A stretch of DNA of 7,849 nt from an uncultured Ruminococcus sp. (GTDB lineage Bacteria > Bacillota > Clostridia > Oscillospirales > Ruminococcaceae), in contig CAMNJD010000494.1 of NCBI GenBank assembly GCA_946540705.1, positions 1 to 7,849 on the forward strand. The letters run 5' to 3'. Under the pieces are notes generated by a model that saw only the letters and a program-made list of their open reading frames with translations, was not told where the DNA came from and searched no databases. The translations under genes and the position numbers were made by a program. Every line of letters starts with the position of its first letter. The first letter of the stretch is position 1. Shown piece by piece: positions 4,618-7,849 of this stretch.

Positions 4618-7575
4618 ATGCCAACAACCAAGGTCAAGCTGAGTGATTTCGCCGCAGATCTGAATCTTCCGGTGCAGGAGGTCATCGACCGCCTGAAGAC
4701 GCTGGATGAGAAAGCGAAGAAACCGACCTCGGCACTGACAGATACCGAGATGAATTATCTGCTGGAGTATTATACCCGCAGCAGACAGGTGGAGAATTTC
4801 AATGCATATTTCGCAGACCGCTCCGCCGAAGCACAGCCTGCAAAGAAGCCCGCACGGACTGCAAAGCCCGAGCAGATCACACGGCCGAAGAAGGTCGAAA
4901 AGGCTGAAAAGCGGGAAAAGCCCGTGAAGGAAAAGGCGGCGCGTCCTGCGGCACAGCCGAAGAAGCCCGCTGCCGAGAATCCCGCACCGGAAGCAGCAGC
5001 ACCTGCCGAGCGTGTCGCTGCCGCGCCTGCCGCAGTAACGGAGGCACCTGCTGCCGAAAAGCCGATGTCCGCCGCCGAGAAGCCGGCACCTGCCGCCGAG
5101 AAGCCGGCGCCCGCCGCTGAGAAGCCGGCGCCCGCTGCCGAAAAGCCCGCGCCCGCCGCTGAGAAGCCCGCTGAGGCCGCTCCGGCTCCTGAGGCTCCCG
5201 CTGCACCGCGTGTGCTGACTGCTGCGGAGACTGAGCGCCGCGCAAGAGAGCGTGCCGCAATGTATGAGAAGCAGCTTGCAGAAAAAGCTGCACGCCGTGA
5301 GCGCAGCCAGAAGAATCAGCAGCGCGCACAGCAGCAGAAGATGCAGGAGGCAGCAGCAAAGAAGGCTGCTGAGCAGAAGCAGCAGGCTGAGGCCGCCGCA
5401 GCAGCAGAGGCAGCAAAGCAGGCTGAAACAAAGGCCGCTGCCCCCGCTCCCGCACAGCCGAAAAAACAGCCGCCGCAGCCGCGTAATATCCAGAAAACCC
5501 CGAAGAAGCCCGCAAAGGCACAGGAGCGCGGCGAGCAGATCAAGATGTCCGGCGAATTCGCTGCAACAACTGAGGTGCAGCCGAGCCAGCAGCGCCACAT
5601 GGTCGATACCCGCGGCACCTATGTCGATCTCGATAAGTACAACGAGCGCTATGAGCAGATCGCGCCGCAGGGCAGAGGCGGCAAGAACGACAATATGGTC
5701 GCCAAGAAGCAGAAAATCAACCAGAAATCGCAGCAGAGAAAGCAGCAGGCACGCTCCGGCAAGGCGCGTGAGACTGAGGCGGAGAAGCTGCGCAGACTGG
5801 AGCTGGAGCGTGCCAGAAAGCAGCAGCTCAAGGTGCTCATTCCCGACAGTATTGTCGTCAGCGAACTGGCAACGCGCCTGAAGGTTCAGGTGCGCGACGT
5901 CATCAAAAAGCTCATGGGTCTGGGCGTTATGGCGAATATCAATGAGGAGATCGACTTTGATACTGCGTCGCTGGTTGCCGAAGAACTGGGCGCAAAGGTC
6001 GAGCACGAGGTCATTGTGACGATCGAGGAGCGGCTCATCACCGATGAGGAGGATCCGGAGGAGGCACTCGAGGAGCGCAGCCCGGTCGTTGTCGTTATGG
6101 GTCACGTTGACCACGGCAAGACCTCGATCCTGGACCGCATCCGCAACGCGAATGTCACGGCTTCTGAGGCCGGCGGCATCACGCAGCACATCGGTGCATA
6201 TCAGGTCAAGCATGACGGCAAGGTCATTACATTCCTCGATACGCCCGGCCATGAGGCATTTACCTCGATGCGTGCCCGCGGCGCGAATATCACGGATATT
6301 GCGATCCTTGTGGTCGCGGCCGATGACGGCATCATGCCGCAGACGGTCGAGTCGATCAACCACGCAAAGGCTGCGGGTGTCTCGATCATCGTCGCGATCA
6401 ATAAGATGGATAAAGAGGGCGCAAACCCCGAGCGCGTCAAGCAGCAGCTCACCGAATATGAGCTGGTCTGCGAGGAATGGGGCGGCGACACGATCTGTGT
6501 GCCGGTCTCTGCAAAGACCGGCGAGGGCATCGAGGAGCTGCTCGAGAATATCCTGCTGGTCGCGGAAGTCCGCGAGCTGAAGGCAAACCCGCACCGCCGT
6601 GCAAAGGGTACTGTGATCGAAGCGCGTCTGGACAAGGGACGCGGCCCGATCGCGACGATCCTCGTGCAGAACGGTACGCTGCATACCGGCGATGTCATCA
6701 TCGCGGGCACGACCGTCGGCAGAGTCCGTGTCATGACCAACTACAAGGGCAAGGTCGTCAAGGAGGCAGGGCCGTCTGTGCCGGTCGAGATCACCGGTCT
6801 GGCAGAGGTTCCCAGCGCAGGCGATGTGTTCAATGCGGTTGAGGATGAGCGCCTCGCGAAGGAGCTCGTCGAGCAGAGAAAGCATGAGGCCAAGGAGGAG
6901 CAGTTCAAGAGCTACCGCAAGGTCACGCTCGACAACCTGTTCTCGCAGATCGCCGAGGGCGAGATGAAGGAGCTGCCGCTGATCGTCAAGGCGGACGTTC
7001 AGGGCTCCGTCGAGGCGGTCACGCAGTCGCTCGAAAAGCTCTCCAACGACGAGGTCCGCGTCAAGGTCATCCACGGTGCAGTCGGTGCCGTCTCCGAGAG
7101 CGATGTCATGCTCGCGACGGCTTCCAATGCGATCATCGTCGGCTTCAATGTCCGTCCGATGCCGGTCGCAGCGGAAACTGCTGCACGCGACGGCGTCGAT
7201 ATCCGCCTGTACCGCATCATCTACGATGCGATCGAGGAGATCTCTACCGCTATGAAGGGCATGCTCGCACCGAAATACCGCGATGTGGAAATGGCGCGCA
7301 TCGAGGTGCGTCAGGTCTATCATATTTCCAGCGTCGGCACGGTCGCAGGCTGCTATGTCGTGGACGGCAAGGTCACAAGACAGTGCAAGATCCGCGTTGT
7401 GCGTGACGGCATCGTCGTCGCAGAGGATCAGATCGACTCCCTGCGCCGCTTCAAGGACGATGTGAAGGAGGTCGCGACCGGCTACGAGTGCGGCATTTCG
7501 CTGGAGCGCTTTGCAGATATCAAGGAAGGCGATATCCTCGAAGCATTCATCACCGAGGAGTACCGCGAGGAATAA
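4618..7575 (+). CDS. infB: Translation initiation factor IF-2
   Basis: A 985-residue GTPase that binds fMet-tRNA and drives 50S subunit joining. I chose ATG 4618, 9 bases after AGGGGG (4603-4608); the in-frame TTG at 4612 is too close. Domains: a first IF2_N module (1-53), a long low-complexity linker (about 55-400), a second IF2_N module (about 405-462) and the G domain. The GTP-binding motifs are all present: GHVDHGKT (495-502), GGIT (519-522), DTPGH (541-545), NKMD (595-598) and SAK (631-633). Domain II begins near 660, and the C-terminal fMet-tRNA domain ends at the stop. B. subtilis IF-2 is 716 residues; the extra length lies in the linker. The linker has six AAEKPxx heptads (145-186), a charged Arg/Gln/Ala helical stretch (about 205-275) and a distinct segment VDTRGTYVDLDKYNERYE (329-346). 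Confidence 0.98.
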   Translation: MPTTKVKLSDFAADLNLPVQEVIDRLKTLDEKAKKPTSALTDTEMNYLLEYYTRSRQVENFNAYFADRSAEAQPAKKPARTAKPEQITRPKKVEKAEKREKPVKEKAARPAAQPKKPAAENPAPEAAAPAERVAAAPAAVTEAPAAEKPMSAAEKPAPAAEKPAPAAEKPAPAAEKPAPAAEKPAEAAPAPEAPAAPRVLTAAETERRARERAAMYEKQLAEKAARRERSQKNQQRAQQQKMQEAAAKKAAEQKQQAEAAAAAEAAKQAETKAAAPAPAQPKKQPPQPRNIQKTPKKPAKAQERGEQIKMSGEFAATTEVQPSQQRHMVDTRGTYVDLDKYNERYEQIAPQGRGGKNDNMVAKKQKINQKSQQRKQQARSGKARETEAEKLRRLELERARKQQLKVLIPDSIVVSELATRLKVQVRDVIKKLMGLGVMANINEEIDFDTASLVAEELGAKVEHEVIVTIEERLITDEEDPEEALEERSPVVVVMGHVDHGKTSILDRIRNANVTASEAGGITQHIGAYQVKHDGKVITFLDTPGHEAFTSMRARGANITDIAILVVAADDGIMPQTVESINHAKAAGVSIIVAINKMDKEGANPERVKQQLTEYELVCEEWGGDTICVPVSAKTGEGIEELLENILLVAEVRELKANPHRRAKGTVIEARLDKGRGPIATILVQNGTLHTGDVIIAGTTVGRVRVMTNYKGKVVKEAGPSVPVEITGLAEVPSAGDVFNAVEDERLAKELVEQRKHEAKEEQFKSYRKVTLDNLFSQIAEGEMKELPLIVKADVQGSVEAVTQSLEKLSNDEVRVKVIHGAVGAVSESDVMLATASNAIIVGFNVRPMPVAAETAARDGVDIRLYRIIYDAIEEISTAMKGMLAPKYRDVEMARIEVRQVYHISSVGTVAGCYVVDGKVTRQCKIRVVRDGIVVAEDQIDSLRRFKDDVKEVATGYECGISLERFADIKEGDILEAFITEEYREE
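5050..5175 (+). repeat. Six tandem 21-bp units encoding AAEKPxx in the infB linker
   Basis: Units start at 5050, 5071, 5092, 5113, 5134 and 5155. They encode AAEKPMS, four copies of AAEKPAP, and AAEKPAE. Synonymous third positions differ between units (GCC/GCT, GAG/GAA, CCG/CCC). The peptide is therefore better conserved than the DNA, which suggests an older expansion or selection on the protein. The number of units probably varies between strains. A Pro/Ala/Lys/Glu chain like this would form an extended flexible tether. Confidence 0.9.
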
Positions 7576-7582
7576 AAGACTG

Positions 7583-7614
7583 CGGCAGCGGTGCGGCGGC
7601 GCTGCACCCTGCCG
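7583..7614 (+). other. Strong GC-rich hairpin after infB, without U-run
   Basis: CGGCAG (7583-7588) pairs with CTGCCG (7609-7614), and GGTGCGGC (7590-7597) with GCTGCACC (7601-7608). This gives 14 base pairs with one bulged C, one G-U pair and a GGC loop. The hairpin begins 7 bases after the infB stop. GATGCATAG follows rather than a U-run, so it is unlikely to terminate transcription alone. It could protect the upstream RNA from 3' decay, or mark a processing site that separates infB from the next gene. Confidence 0.6.
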
Positions 7615-7644
7615 GATGCATAGATAAAACGGAGGGATATGAAC

Positions 7645-7849
7645 ATGGGACAGCTCAGAATGAGTAATGCAGATATGCTGCAATACTGCAACGAAGCACT
7701 GGCATGGGACGATTTCGGCCCGATCGACACCCTGTTCTTTGAGACAGTCAAGCGGATCATCACAGGCGAGATCAGCCCGATGGAGGAGGATGACGAGCCC
7801 GATTCGATCTTTGACGAGGAAGGCTTTTTCAACGAGACTGAAACGACCG
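7645..7849 (+). CDS. Unrecognised acidic protein, 5' part only
   Basis: The first 68 residues of an open reading frame that runs off the window. GGAGGG (7631-7636) lies 8 bases before ATG 7645. The in-frame ATG at 7639 is only 2 bases after it and less likely. The visible protein has an N-terminal part that may be helical (residues 8-40, NADMLQYCNEALAWDDFGPIDTLFFETVKRIITG). A strongly acidic stretch follows (MEEDDEPDSIFDEEG, 46-60). No signal peptide, membrane segment or known motif is seen. It is on the same strand as infB, 69 bases after it, so it may belong to the operon. It is not RbfA, which often follows infB: the start of RbfA is basic and different. I do not recognise the family. Confidence 0.65.
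   Translation, partial: MGQLRMSNADMLQYCNEALAWDDFGPIDTLFFETVKRIITGEISPMEEDDEPDSIFDEEGFFNETETT

Noticed and set aside
5050..5175. A CRISPR-like or mobile repeat array
   Set aside because: The repeats are contiguous 21-bp in-frame units with no spacers, inside a coding linker. They are a protein repeat.
4456..7683. A 1075-codon open frame on the minus strand, opposite infB
   Set aside because: It is striking in length, but infB, on the plus strand, has all GTPase motifs in order. The minus frame yields a Leu/Asp/Arg-rich product with no family resemblance. It stays open because infB avoids the codons whose complements are stops in that frame.
7482..7832. A 116-codon minus-strand frame over the infB end and the downstream gene
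   Set aside because: It overlaps the C-terminus of IF-2 and a plus-strand gene with a good ribosome binding site. Its Ser/Ile-rich product matches nothing I recognise.

Overview
The window looks like chromosomal DNA from a Gram-positive, Clostridia-type bacterium. It most resembles the Ruminococcus/Oscillospiraceae group. This rests on the gene order rimP-nusA-rnpM(ylxR)-ylxQ-infB, a NusA without the C-terminal acidic repeats of Proteobacteria, strong AGGAGG ribosome binding sites, consensus SigA-type promoters, and G/C-rich third codon positions beside A/T-rich intergenic DNA. I cannot name a species.

Layout: positions 1-204 hold no convincing gene but are packed with inverted repeats. Two near-perfect tandem hairpins lie at 6-54 and a pair of competing stems at 92-127, which suggests a dispersed structured repeat. 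Positions 205-374 are A/T-rich and lead to a perfect-consensus promoter (375-404). This drives a lone lipoprotein of the family 1 extracellular solute-binding type (468-1886), with no permease or ATPase gene beside it. A second promoter candidate (2003-2031) is followed at once by an intrinsic-terminator-like hairpin (2055-2092). The translation/transcription operon comes next: rimP (2155-2667), nusA (2727-3896), rnpM/ylxR (3928-4215), ylxQ (4208-4528) and infB (4618-7575). After infB comes a strong GC-rich hairpin without a U-run. The window ends inside an unrecognised acidic protein gene (7645 onward), where rbfA is often found.

How the genes work together: RimP matures the 30S subunit. NusA controls pausing, termination and rRNA antitermination. 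RnpM/YlxR and YlxQ are small RNA-binding proteins. IF-2 places initiator tRNA and joins the subunits. The terminator-like hairpin between the operon promoter and rimP is the best candidate for regulation, because NusA, encoded downstream, could act on it. Most of the window is conserved housekeeping DNA. I see no CRISPR array, transposase, phage gene or clearly new system. The best leads are the structured repeat, the operon leader, the altered first KH loop of NusA, the competing hairpins before infB, and the unknown acidic protein after infB.
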